This document shows positions 11,662 to 22,100 of a stretch of DNA of 64,000 bases, one piece after another. The notes beneath the pieces were generated by a model. That model saw nothing but the letters and a program-made list of their open reading frames with translations. It made no database searches and was not told the origin of the DNA. This DNA is from Alloascoidea africana (taxonomy: Eukaryota; Ascomycota; Alloascoideomycetes; Alloascoideales; Alloascoideaceae), in contig JAKTTT010000078.1 in the NCBI GenBank assembly GCA_030581615.1, positions 23,138 to 87,137 on the forward strand. Reading direction: 5' to 3'. How positions within the stretch are numbered: the stretch's first letter is position 1; the number at the start of each line of letters is the position of its first letter. The translations under genes were made by a program, and so were the position numbers.

Positions 11662-12398
11662 TCAAATAAACAATGCTAAAAGACCTGAAAGAAGTCCTAG
11701 AGTCACAACCGAGCCTCTTCCCAAAGCACCAGATGCATCATTAGATGAAGGAGTGACGCTGGAGTTGGAAGTGTTCTCTCCAGAAGCAACCTTTTTGAGG
11801 TTGGCACAGGCAATTCGAGTGGTGTTTTCAAAATGGATAACAACGCTTCGGCCAATAGGACTTTCATCAGGGTTCTCCTTCTCATTAAGACTAATGTATG
11901 GATGATTACGGGTAAAACTGGCCGAGCTTGCATTAATTGTACCAAATAGTCCGGCAAGATCTCCTAATTCACAAAGAGTTGGCTTAGAAGGATCACAGGT
12001 AGTAGGAGCTCCAAATGGATTCAAATGAGCCAAAGTGGCAGCACAGCTTCCATTTTCTGGGACAGCCAGTTTATGGACTATTGAAAGTAAAGAGAGTTAG
12101 CACTAAGCCAGATGTGGATGCTAGCAAGAACTTGAAACATACTATGATACAAGAAAGGTCTTCCCACATCTGGGAGTCCCTTGAGGTCAACCGTAACGTC
12201 AACAGTTCCATTGGCCACAGACTCGAATCTGACAAAACCGGTGATAGATTTGTATGGTCCACTTTCAGGGAAGCTTGCTTCGTAAGCTACATTTGGAGGT
12301 GAATTGGTCAAGATGGTAGCTGGCGTCTGCTCAGCGATAACTGCCTTGAAGCCAGATAGAACACCAAATGATGATAAGAGGTAATTTGAAAGTTTCAT
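11662..12398 (-). CDS. Cell-surface Cu-only superoxide dismutase-like protein, GPI-anchored
   Basis: Two exons, 12398-12143 and 12077-11662, encode 223 residues. The donor is GTATGT and the intron ends GCTAAC..CAATAG. A signal peptide covers about residues 1-22. The SOD fold shows YHIHK (His85, His87), AHLNP (His103) and GRSVVIHFENTTRIACANL (His167), which supply the four copper ligands. The zinc site is degraded: the aspartate of LGDL (Asp125) remains, but Glu122 stands where the Zn histidine of RHVGDL normally sits, and the other Zn histidine position is not conserved. This is the pattern of the Candida Sod4/5/6 Cu-only SODs, which remove superoxide at the wall. A Ser/Asn-rich stretch and hydrophobic end (VVTLGLLSGLLALFI) fit a GPI signal. 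An upstream TTG extends the frame by four codons; the ATG at 12398 starts the signal peptide and is preferred. Confidence 0.88.
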
Positions 12399-14494
12399 TT
12401 TCGATTCCAATCAGATTATATGACGATAGATGGAGAAACTGGAAAGGTGTGTATGGCAACGAATTTTCTCTGTATTTATATCCATGATCAATTTAAACAG
12501 TTTTTCACGTGTACACGCAAGTCCAAGTCTATATTGTTTAAGATTTTGGTTTAGGATTCGCGACCTACTGTAGACATATATGGACTATGTCCGGCCGGAT
12601 TACATTGGTTTAGCCTCTTTTTGGGGTCTTTTTCGGGGGGTTCTCTCTATAAACTTCTTTCCTAGCTCCCAGGAACCAGTCTCATAGGTAATTAATATCC
12701 CAAAATGTAGACAAAAAATGATTGAAGTTTGATTGCCAGACAGGCTGCATGTAGCGCGTTCTTTTCTACTGGGCTAATTGAGAGAAAAAAGAATAATAAG
12801 CATGGGGCATGTGAATTGAAATGCACAGACTCATCTGCATGCTATCTAATCGATCTCAATCTCTACCACCAAATGCAAATTGCTTGCCCTTCCCAGAGTG
12901 CATGTATGTCTTTGACCTGGACTCACGGTGATTAACTACGGTCAGAGGCCGGACTTTTATGCAAAAAAAAGTACATGATGTAAATATTTTAGTGACTCTC
13001 ATAATTGAAGGAGGATTGGCCATTAGCGCTTTGCTCCTAAATAATTCAGGCTCTTCTTCCCGATGAAGTTCAACGCATCAATTATAGCTGTTTTCTCTTT
13101 CGCATGCTCAACGAAATGATAGATCATAGGAATGATTGAGAAAATGAATGATGCTCTGAGGGCTATTTTTCCTTCCAAGCCACGGAACATGTGGATTAAT
13201 CGATGTAAGGTACAATTCCCAAGTACGGCTTCTCGGGTTAGAGTTGTAGTCAATTAGAAGAGAGCAATATGGTATTGAATCATGTACTTATTCGCAAATA
13301 AATTATACTTTGCTTATTTTTCCAGAGTTAAACTGAATAACTATGAGCGAAACTTCCAAACATTCCCGTTTCATCCGATCTCAGACAGTTTCATTCGAGG
13401 TGAGGGTAGAAGTTGCTACTTATTATAGGGAGTATTTGGCCAAATGGGGGGGTATTGATGCCTATTGAGTTAATCAATTTGGTAGGCTTTCAAGTGACAA
13501 CAAGTTAAAGGGCAAGAGTGGCTAGTGTGTTGACATCATACTAGTTCTCTCTCTACACAACTTATCACATAGACTTTCTTATGGCAAATACTTCCCACCA
13601 AAACTTGCTTGCAATGCCAAAATAACTTTTCATATTGAAGTGATGTCATTCAGCAGTCTACACGCCAACCGATCTCAACCGCTTCCAATAGAGCCTTGTA
13701 AGTGTAGATCTGGAAGGACCAATCTGACTATAAGTTTTCAAAAGAGGGGGGAAGATGTGGATGCGGCGCTTGGGGGAAACTAGCCCGATGAATAATCTTA
13801 ATCTAAATTGCCAAGGAGGAATGAAGTAGAAACTTAACAAGCTTCCGCAAGTCACTTAGTAATAATAATGTCAAAGAGACTCTTGAATTTTGTTCATTTA
13901 AACAAAACAGTAAAGCCGTTGGAAGTCTGAAAAAGCCAAACTGAGACAAGAGAAGTTCTTTGAGACGGGGAGCAACTGACAATGGGATGCTGAAACTCGT
14001 ACAACCCTTCACACACTTGTTCTTGCCAACAATAAAGTTAGTATCAATCCTGTGAAGGCACACTTGAGCGATATCCATATGAAACGTGCTCGAAGGTATT
14101 AGCAATGGTAGAGTTGCAAAAAAAACCCTGAAAGTCAGATCAAAGGAGTAATACCCCGAGAGTACATTTGAAAGATCTAATAGATATACCTTGACGCACC
14201 TCAAGAGCAAAGGGAAAAGTTATGACATTGACTCCACAATCTGGCTGGGCACTTAGAGTTGGTGCTTAGAACCTGCAAAAGCTGCTATTCGTTTTACCGA
14301 AATCTAGAATACAATCTGTTGGTGATAGACATCTATGCACAATGCACCATTTGGTTTTTCTTGGCCTTTTGCGGCCTGTTTGTTGTTTCTCACTCATAGA
14401 TATTGATGTATAAATAGTGATATATTTCCCATCATTTCTAGGATTAGGGACACAGATTCTTTCGTTTTCTTTGGTTTCTTGATCATCTTCTCTC
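12399..14494. other. SOD-like promoter and gene-poor stretch
   Basis: About 2.1 kb. The first 600 bp should be the SOD-like gene's promoter; a CACGTG palindrome lies at about 12507-12512. A 76-residue minus-strand frame (13023-13253) and a 135-residue one (13803-14210) both lack an ATG at their 5' ends and resemble nothing I know. A short plus-strand ATG frame near 13343 (MSETSKHSRFIRSQTVSFE) also has no identifiable continuation. Confidence 0.35.
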
Positions 14495-14752
14495 ATGGAT
14501 TCGCCATATCCTTCGCCTCCTCTCCAAAGCTCGCCCAAGACTTCTTTTAGTGTCGAGGAACTTATGTCTCTGCTTGCAAAGCAACTGCAGAGCACCCAAT
14601 CTCGATCCAATCTATTTGTAATCGCCCTTACGTTCATTTCTCAGTTTGTTGATTTGAAGAACATTCCATTATATGAAGTAAGAATTTTCAAGTATAGATT
14701 CACTGGAATTGATTTGCCTTCTGTTACGACCGAATAGGGAGGCGAGATCTAA
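14495..14752 (+). CDS. Possible small spliced gene of unknown function
   Basis: The ATG at 14495 opens a 61-codon exon (14495-14677) reading ELMSLLAKQLQSTQSRSNLF and then FISQFVDLKNIPLYE. It ends exactly at a GTAAGA donor. Splicing to an AG at 14737 would add GGEI and a stop at 14752, giving a 65-residue soluble, mostly helical protein. The amphipathic pattern looks more protein-like than its surroundings, but I recognise no family, no clear branch site is present, and the intron is only 60 nt. It could be spurious. Confidence 0.3.
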
Positions 14753-15913
14753 TGTAGAGTATGTATGAGTAGTTTCTTGACTTCCATTTCAACGGTCCTT
14801 GTAATAGGATATGCAGAGTAACGCAGGAATGTTTTATGACCCTTCTATTTCAAACTGCCAAACAATCACTCCAGTACATATCCTAACCATTAACTACTAA
14901 CTGAAGGAATTGGTTATTTAAAATATTATCTTCCGCGCGTTAAATCGAACATCATTGATATGTGACTTGAATGGTAAGAACTAGAGCATTATCAACCAGT
15001 TGTTATAGAACATTATCGCCTTGCTTATGTTTGCTTCGGTTTTGCACGCACTGGAATCCTTGAATCAATATTCCAGGGCCTTGAAACAGATTTCAGTTCG
15101 AACAATAATTGAGCTAGTTTTCCTCGCTGAATAAGAGTTTGAAAAAAAAAAAAACGCTGTTGACCTTTTTTCAGTTACTGGTGGCCAACCTAAAAGGTTT
15201 GCTGAAATTTCAGCTCTCATCGAAATCGATGAACATTTGTAGATCAGTATCTCGGTAAAAGTTTTGATAGCGTGTTTGATTTACTAACAAAAATTATCTA
15301 CCTTTCAAAATCAAATGATATTCATTTTTAGTTTTGCAAATTGACCAGCTGTGTAAACCGCTAAGGTTGTTAGTCAATCTCATGCTCTGCTTTTGAACAA
15401 TCGATAGATGTACGCCAACAAACAGGTGCTCTGAACGATTTAATTGTTTGGTTATTAAGCGCTATTATGTTCTTTTCGACGTTCTTTTCGACGTTCTTTC
15501 CGACTTAGTGTCATAAACGCTATTGATGTTAACAGTCGTCTGAGGACTCAATTGCCAGATATGTACGGAGTTTGTGAATATTTCCTCGGTCCGAAGAAGT
15601 AAGGCGAATTAAGCAAAACTTAGCGCAACAAACCTCGACTTAACGATACTTTTTTAAAAGCTGGTTAAGGAGGATTCTACTTGAATAAGTAATGAGGCAA
15701 CCGATCATGTGATTTTTGGAGAAAGGACTGGATAAGATAAAGGGCATCATTAAACTTTACACTTTATCTTATCAAAGGGCGGAAAAAATCCAACCTCCAA
15801 GTGCTTTACTACTTATCATATCCGTTTTACTTTTTCATTCGACCAAAACTTGTCTAAACACCTACAACAATACTGACCTTGTCATTACTTTGGGAAAGGT
15901 CAGTGGTCTGAAC
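14753..15913. other. Upstream region of the Prr1-like kinase
   Basis: About 1.1 kb of AT-rich DNA with no supported gene. It includes an A-run (about 15143-15154), a threefold 12-bp tandem repeat at 15469-15504, and long leader-like sequence before the kinase ATG. Confidence 0.4.
15469..15504 (+). repeat. Three tandem copies of a 12-bp unit
   Basis: The unit GTTCTTTTCGAC occurs perfectly twice and a third time with one change (GTTCTTTCCGAC), about 410 bp upstream of the kinase start. It could be a replication-slippage product or a clustered binding site. Confidence 0.85.
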
Positions 15914-18004
15914 ATGTTCATGCATTCATTCAAGATTAATTCTCTGCACTGTGATCCTGCCGCCCTTGCATGTGATATAAAGACAGAATCGAGAACGAAC
16001 AGGTCTGGTTTAAAACCTCCAACCCTTTTGATGTCTATTTCACCATCTTCATCCATCGAAAGCTTTGAGCCTGAAACTTTTTCTTACTCGGCAGTGTATG
16101 AGAATCACTTTTCAGCTCATGGCAAGAGAGCCTCACCATCGTCTAAAGCTTGCAACACAGTCCCTTCGCCAAATACTATGACTTCAAACTCTGAGGTGGG
16201 TTTTGAGTCAGAAAACTCATCTTTCGATCCTCTAAACTACCAAGACATAACTGCGTTGCCAACACCACTTGCCCAAAACCCGCCAATAAGCTTTTCTTCG
16301 GCTTCAGCAACAAGTCCAACAGCTCTTTCCAAATCTTTAAATGCTACGTCTGCCATCGATGGACCAGAACGCTGCATATTGAAAGAGTGGGATCAAATGG
16401 TCAAAAATGGTAGCGGTCAAGATGCAGCTAAGCATTACATTTCTGATTCTGGAATGATACAGGCAGCTGCAAGGACAGTGAATGACAACGTACCAAGCGG
16501 CTACCTCTCCAGATTTGCGTCGAAAATCCATCATCCAATCACGCAACTAAATGCTACTTTCCTTTTTCAACAAATACTACACAGAGAAGATTCCGAGAAA
16601 CGTGAATTTGAAAGAACAAGTACCCACAAAAACCATTCCAATTTGCCTTTCACAGGAGAGACGCCCATCTTCTCATCAGAGGATTCAATACACAACTACT
16701 CAGAGTGTAAGCTTCAGCGAGAGAAAAAAGTTGTGTTGGAGAGATCAAGACGCTCAAGCAGTTCCTCGGATTTTAAAAACGTCATTGAATCAGCAACTAC
16801 AGATACCGAAGAAAAAATATTTGCAGTCTTGGAAAACAACATGTGTAAATACAAATGGAAGTTCAAGCAAGTCTTAAACAAAGGAGCCTTCAGCCAAGTT
16901 GTTCTCGCAACAAAAGATAAATACACGTCTGCTAAAGTCCAAGAACTTAGGTCAACAAGGAAAAAGAGCAACAATGAATTGTCTATCAATGATCCAGATG
17001 GAGCGAGCAAGAATGAGATATTCATGGCTAAGGATCTAGGGTTGGAGGTTGCATGCGCTATTGAGCACCAGGGAATAAATGATACGCATCACCTCAGGCG
17101 GGATCATTCTTCGCAGCCGTCCTTGGAGAGCGGATATCCTACCTTACCAAAGTCGATGTTTCCGAATAATATTTCCGAGGTTGCAATCAAAATAGTACAG
17201 TTTAAAAGAGCTGGAGGCATAACAAAGCAACAGATGCTCTTGGCCCTTGAAAGAGAAATCAACCTATTAACAATAATGCACCACCCTTCAATCATAAGTC
17301 TTTACTCTTTTATCAGTTCACCCGATAGTGTAATGATATTTTTACCGTATCATCCTGGAGGAGATTTGTTGAACTTGTCTTCGTGCCACAGATCTTTCTT
17401 AACAGCCTCGTTGGTTAAAAGAATCTTTTCGGAACTTGTGCATGCAGTTGCATACCTGCACTCCAACAACATTGTTCACCGGGATCTAAAACTAGAGAAT
17501 GTACTGGTGAATAAAGATATCAAAGCTTTGGTGGGGTTGAAGAATCCAGAGTTAGCGCCCTTTCCGTTAATAACTCTGATAGACTTTGGTCTGGCTAGAA
17601 AAATCGATCCGGATACGCCAATGCTCGTAACGAGATGTGGGTCAGAAGATTATGTCCCACCAGAGTTACTTCTAGCACAGCCATATGATGGTCGACAGAG
17701 TGATTGTTGGGCTCTTGGAGTTCTTCTGTACGCAATAATGGAAGGCGTTTTGCCATTTGATCCGCCCCCAGGATCAATTGATCGCCGTCGCCGAGGGAGA
17801 GTAGCTCACCGGATTGCTAGGTGTGAATGGAACTGGGTTTCATTTCTTGACTCTGAAACTAACGATAAGCGCTACAATCCGAAACTTTGGCAAGGAGCCA
17901 AAGAAATTGTTGAGGGATGTCTTGTGAGAAGAGATCTACGGCTGGGAATTGAGGAATTAATGCAAAAAAATTGGGTTGTAGAAGGATTACAAGTCCAACT
18001 CTGA
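15914..18004 (+). CDS. Serine/threonine protein kinase, Prr1-like (CAMK-type)
   Basis: 696 residues from the first in-frame ATG at 15914; MSISPSSSIESF at 16030 is an alternative start, and upstream frame exists only with a TTG start. The first 310 residues are low-complexity and Ser/Thr-rich. The kinase domain runs from about 315 to the end. Its glycine loop is KGAFSQVV, the catalytic lysine lies in EVAIKIV (about 425), and HRDLKLEN (about 521), DFGLARKID (about 556) and the CGSEDYVPPELL activation end are all present, so it should be active. About 85 poorly conserved residues are inserted between the glycine loop and the VAIK lysine. The C-lobe motif RVAHRIARCEWNW is shared, as I recall, with fungal Prr1-type kinases. 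S. cerevisiae Prr1 is linked to pheromone-MAPK control. Subfamily placement is less sure than kinase identity. Confidence 0.82.
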   Translation: MFMHSFKINSLHCDPAALACDIKTESRTNRSGLKPPTLLMSISPSSSIESFEPETFSYSAVYENHFSAHGKRASPSSKACNTVPSPNTMTSNSEVGFESENSSFDPLNYQDITALPTPLAQNPPISFSSASATSPTALSKSLNATSAIDGPERCILKEWDQMVKNGSGQDAAKHYISDSGMIQAAARTVNDNVPSGYLSRFASKIHHPITQLNATFLFQQILHREDSEKREFERTSTHKNHSNLPFTGETPIFSSEDSIHNYSECKLQREKKVVLERSRRSSSSSDFKNVIESATTDTEEKIFAVLENNMCKYKWKFKQVLNKGAFSQVVLATKDKYTSAKVQELRSTRKKSNNELSINDPDGASKNEIFMAKDLGLEVACAIEHQGINDTHHLRRDHSSQPSLESGYPTLPKSMFPNNISEVAIKIVQFKRAGGITKQQMLLALEREINLLTIMHHPSIISLYSFISSPDSVMIFLPYHPGGDLLNLSSCHRSFLTASLVKRIFSELVHAVAYLHSNNIVHRDLKLENVLVNKDIKALVGLKNPELAPFPLITLIDFGLARKIDPDTPMLVTRCGSEDYVPPELLLAQPYDGRQSDCWALGVLLYAIMEGVLPFDPPPGSIDRRRRGRVAHRIARCEWNWVSFLDSETNDKRYNPKLWQGAKEIVEGCLVRRDLRLGIEELMQKNWVVEGLQVQL

Positions 18005-18518
18005 GTATTCTAGTAATGATCATTTGATGTGTATAATGTTGTTGATTCTGTACGTTCTTGGTGTACATTTTTCACTATGAAGTTCATTCCCTGTGTGCTT
18101 CAAGTCTACTTTTGTTACTATCAATGTATTTCTATCAAATGTTGCCACTTATCTTTAGTGGTATAGGCTTTATGACAACAGCAAAACAGAGATTAGATTT
18201 AATGATATACTACAGGACCATCCTGTACCATAGGTAAAACATTTAGCCCTTGTCCTTTTCATTGTGCCAGCTTTGCTAAATCTCCAGAACTTCAGCCGTT
18301 GTAAGGAGATGTGATGTGGCCCAGCTGCTGTGGCATTCTGATATTTCTGTTTTTAAAACCTATATGCTGAGCTTGTACTACAAACAATTCCTAGCCTGTT
18401 TTTTAATGTAAAAAGCGATTGGAGTTGTAAAACGAATCTGTATTTTTACTTTAAGAAAATGAATGTAAAGTCGGTCAATCAAAATCACGCACGGAGAAAC
18501 AATCCCTGCCAAACCTTT
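18005..18518. other. Convergent 3' flanks of kinase and AHP1
   Basis: About 500 bp between two stop codons, AT-rich, presumably 3' UTRs and polyadenylation signals. No other feature is seen. Confidence 0.5.
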
Positions 18519-19110
18519 TCAATATGCTAAAGCTTTTACAACAGCTTCATATCCGGAAGCAGTCACATTTGTACCGGGTTCGAGCTCGATGTATATAACT
18601 TTTTCGTCTTTAACCACAATTGCAAATCGGCCTGTTCGGATGCCCATGCCTTTATTACTGAGGTCAAGAGTCATTTGAGTTTCCTTTGCAAACCTGGCGT
18701 TTGGATCAGAGACAAACTTGAAATAATTATTCTTGTTACCCAATGCTTTTCCCCAGGCACTTACGACATAAGGGTCGTTGGCAGACATAATGAGAACATC
18801 ATCTGCTCCCGCTCTCCTTAGGTCACTTTCGTGTTTAAGATAGGGAGGGATATGATTCTCTGTACAAGTCGGCGTGAAAGCGCCTGGAACAGACACTATG
18901 ACAACGGTTTTGCCTGGAAATTGCTTTGCAGTGTCATAAACGATAGGATTCCCACACGCTATGATCTTGAAATTCTCAGCGGAGTTGGGAATATAGCTGA
19001 ATTTTTGGTGAGGAAAATGGTCTATACAGTGAGCTTTCGAGTAAGTCCAAATTGAAGGTGTCAAACTGTGACATGCAATACTCACCACCGACGTTGAGTA
19101 ACTTTACCAT
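18519..19110 (-). CDS. AHP1: Thioredoxin peroxidase, type II (Prx5-like) peroxiredoxin
   Basis: Two exons, 19110-19086 (25 nt) and 19021-18519, give 175 residues. The donor is GTGAGT and the acceptor TATAG. The start reads MVKLLNVGDHFPHQKFSYIP. The Prx5/Ahp1 hallmark PGAFTPTCTENH carries the peroxidatic Cys61, and ACGNPIVYD carries Cys31. These two cysteines sit where yeast Ahp1 has Cys62 (peroxidatic) and Cys31 (resolving), which is why I use this symbol rather than the 1-Cys PMP20 group. The enzyme reduces alkyl hydroperoxides with thioredoxin as donor. There is no peroxisomal SKL-type end (it finishes KALAY), so a cytosolic location is expected. A frame without the first exon appears longer upstream (IACHSLT..) but lacks the family N-terminus. 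Confidence 0.9.
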
Positions 19111-22100
19111 TGAGAAAGAATTTTACTTCTCCAGTTGTTTGAGACAGACAAGGCAAATCCGAAATGTATTTAAAGAGAATAAGTTGCTACATTAATAACA
19201 TACCTCCATGAACTTTCAATTACTGATGAAGAGTTGCTTAAACTCAAAGTCGTAGCAACGGTATAGGCTTAGGAATGTTTTTGTGAAGACTGGCCAGATT
19301 TATAAAAGTGCACAGAATAAGTTTGCCATTCTTTTCATCAGCACATGTTCAAGCTGGTGATAACCTAAATTTTCTGCCATTGCTCTGCCACTATAGATTA
19401 TTCAAGAGAAATGAATGAAAATCAATTTTCCTGTAAATAGGGGGCTCTCTAGAAGCTTCACGAGGAACCTGATGAACGTACATAACTAGAAAAGATGCAC
19501 AATTGCTTATAACAAACCACAAACAACTGCATCATTGTGAAAAATTCATACAAATCATCCGGGAGGAAAAGACTGAAGAGCATTGTTTAAAAGTAAATAT
19601 CCTGAAGTAGTGGCTTTTGGCTACTGTTTCCAGGACTTTCCATATCGCTTTCTTAGTGAAAATCAACACTTGTGGATTCAAAGATGAAGCTGAAAATTTT
19701 CACAAAAATAATAATTTCCCGAGCAGAGCAAAGTAGTTCATATCCCTTAACCTGCTGAAGCTCTTGTGCGTGATCTTTCTAGCTTGGGCTTTTTGTATAC
19801 TCTCCTGTGCCAGGAAAGTTTATTCTAACGATCTTTTGTGTCGATTTTGTCCATTAGAAAAAAGAATTCTTTTGTTTTCTGAACAATTCACTATAATTCG
19901 AGATACATTCTTTGATTCTCCGTTTTTAGTTCAGGATTCACGGGAGAGTAAGTCCTCCAGGACTTTAAACCGCAACTACAAACCGAAAACACTGGTGACA
20001 AAAGTTCAAACACATCGATTAGCTAAATTATTTTCTTACAGAATGATGATCGGAACTCTTATTCTTTTTTTCTCTTTCTCTCAAATTTTACTGCTTGAAG
20101 AAGGTATCTGTGAAAATAGATTACCTCTGGAGGAACCAATTTGATTAGATCAATCCCTAACATAACATAATGTGCTTGAAGTTGCCTTTCAACCTGGGAT
20201 CATCAGATCAGAACACACAATGATTAGTTTATGCATCAAATCAAAGCACATATATTCAAGTACTCAACTAAACACTGATTAATGTCCAACAGAGATGACT
20301 TACTACCATTTAAGCTTTTGCTAGAATATATAAGGATTGGATCACGTGTATTGCTTCCCTAAACTACTCTTTTGGTCTCCTCTGTTTGTCCTTTTGTTCT
20401 TTAGAAACATAGTTTTTCATGTCGATCTTTCTAGTGATAATGAAAGGTGACTGATACAGGGCCTCTTTCAAAGTTTCTTCAAAGCTGTTACTTCTATATC
20501 GAACGATCTCAAAGAAATGCTACTGAGCATTCCAAACCTCAATTCCGAATCAACCAAATACTTAGATTACGCCAAGCAGGTTAACATGAACGGAAATTCT
20601 GAGCAAATCAAAAGAGAAAACTTTTATCTCATATCTGCCCATTAAACGTAGATAAAGACCACAAAATATTGATCCTCACTCTTCGATCAAGATAGAAAAT
20701 TTACCAGTAGAACTAGCGTTTGATAGCTCGTCAATATTGACGCCTTTTGTCTTTATTTCTAACAGATAAAACTTCTAACGCCATACTTGTGGCGTTTTCC
20801 CTACGCAAGGAATAATTATCATGTTTGATAAAAAGTCTAGTTATCTTGGAATCTTCAATGGTCCCACAAACACGGAAACATAATTTAAGGTCCAAGGAGA
20901 ATTGATATGAACTTAGAGTTGGTCTAATTCTCCAAATGTAGCATGTCATTTTGGATTGTCGAATCAGTTGACTTCATAGAGCGGGGATCCGCAGTAAGGT
21001 AAAAGGTTGGCAAAACTATTGAATTGACCAGTGTAATGCATTCTCCTTTCTGAAAAGAGCACACCGACTAAGGTTTTTCCTCAGTCGTTCCTTCGATCCT
21101 GATGATACTTAGTTATTAGAAGAAAAGGAGAAACATGTACATATTCTTGGCAGATCTATGTATAATTGTGTAAAGCGAGAGGCGAGGAATTGCTAGAGAC
21201 AAACTTTGGCCCAAAACCTCACAGGCACGATCTAATGTTCACAACGGTGAACCAGTGTGTGCATTTAGAACATCTTTAAGCCAAACATTTCAGACCGATA
21301 TATCACTCAAACAATTTTTTTTTTCCAAAAATTATTCCTTCCAAGTACGTGCTAGTGAGCAAAGAGTCAATTCTATGTCGAAGCCATTGAGATTAACCAG
21401 TTTTTGATTTATTTCTGTGTATTCGAAGGTATTATTCTCAAGGCCTGAAGAAACCAAAACTTAGGCCCTATTCTAAGTGAAAACGAATCAAATTTCATTT
21501 GGTTTACCAGCTAATAAAAAATATTGTTCAGAATGCAAGACAAAAAAAAACAAAAAGAATCAAACTTTCTTGTACCAAGCTAGTCTTTCAGCTTAGGATT
21601 GGTAAGAAGTACGAGCAACTGTTGTACCCATCTGATAATTTACAAGTTCGGCCAATTTAGAAGGAAAGCAGAGCCCCGAGAAAATCCCATCCATGGAATT
21701 TTTATTTTTAAACTAAGAGCTTGAGAGCTTAACACACTAGAAATTTCAATTCAAGCAGAAAGGGTAACTGTAAAGGGCTTCTCATTCATCCCTTCTCGCA
21801 ATACAATTGCGTATTGATCACGAAAATGGTCTGGTCAAAACAGGAATTTTCTCTGCCACCGCATTGCTCCAATAAAGCCAGACTGTGATCCAAGCTGCTC
21901 TTGGCTCGTTGAACGAGGAGAAAGGTCTTGGGCGACTGGGTGACTCCGTTGGAGCAAAAAAGTGCTTTGCATATGCAATTCCAAGGAATTCAGTATATCT
22001 GCTAGTTTGTCCGATCCATGTGTCTTTATTTATTTGTTGTCAACAGTAATTACTCTAGATATTTGTATATCCAAAGCCAGGGCCTTACTCTAGAAATTAA

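Noticed and set aside
13023-13253. 76-residue frame with a hydrophobic centre (FIFSIIPMIYHFVEH)
   Set aside because: Could be the last exon of an unknown gene, but the frame opens with TTG and I could not find an upstream exon or family.
13803-14210. 135-residue Leu/Ser-rich minus-strand frame
   Set aside because: TTG start, no family resemblance, no matching exons around it.
19764-20144. 126-residue hydrophobic frame
   Set aside because: GTG start, low-complexity composition, no recognisable motif.
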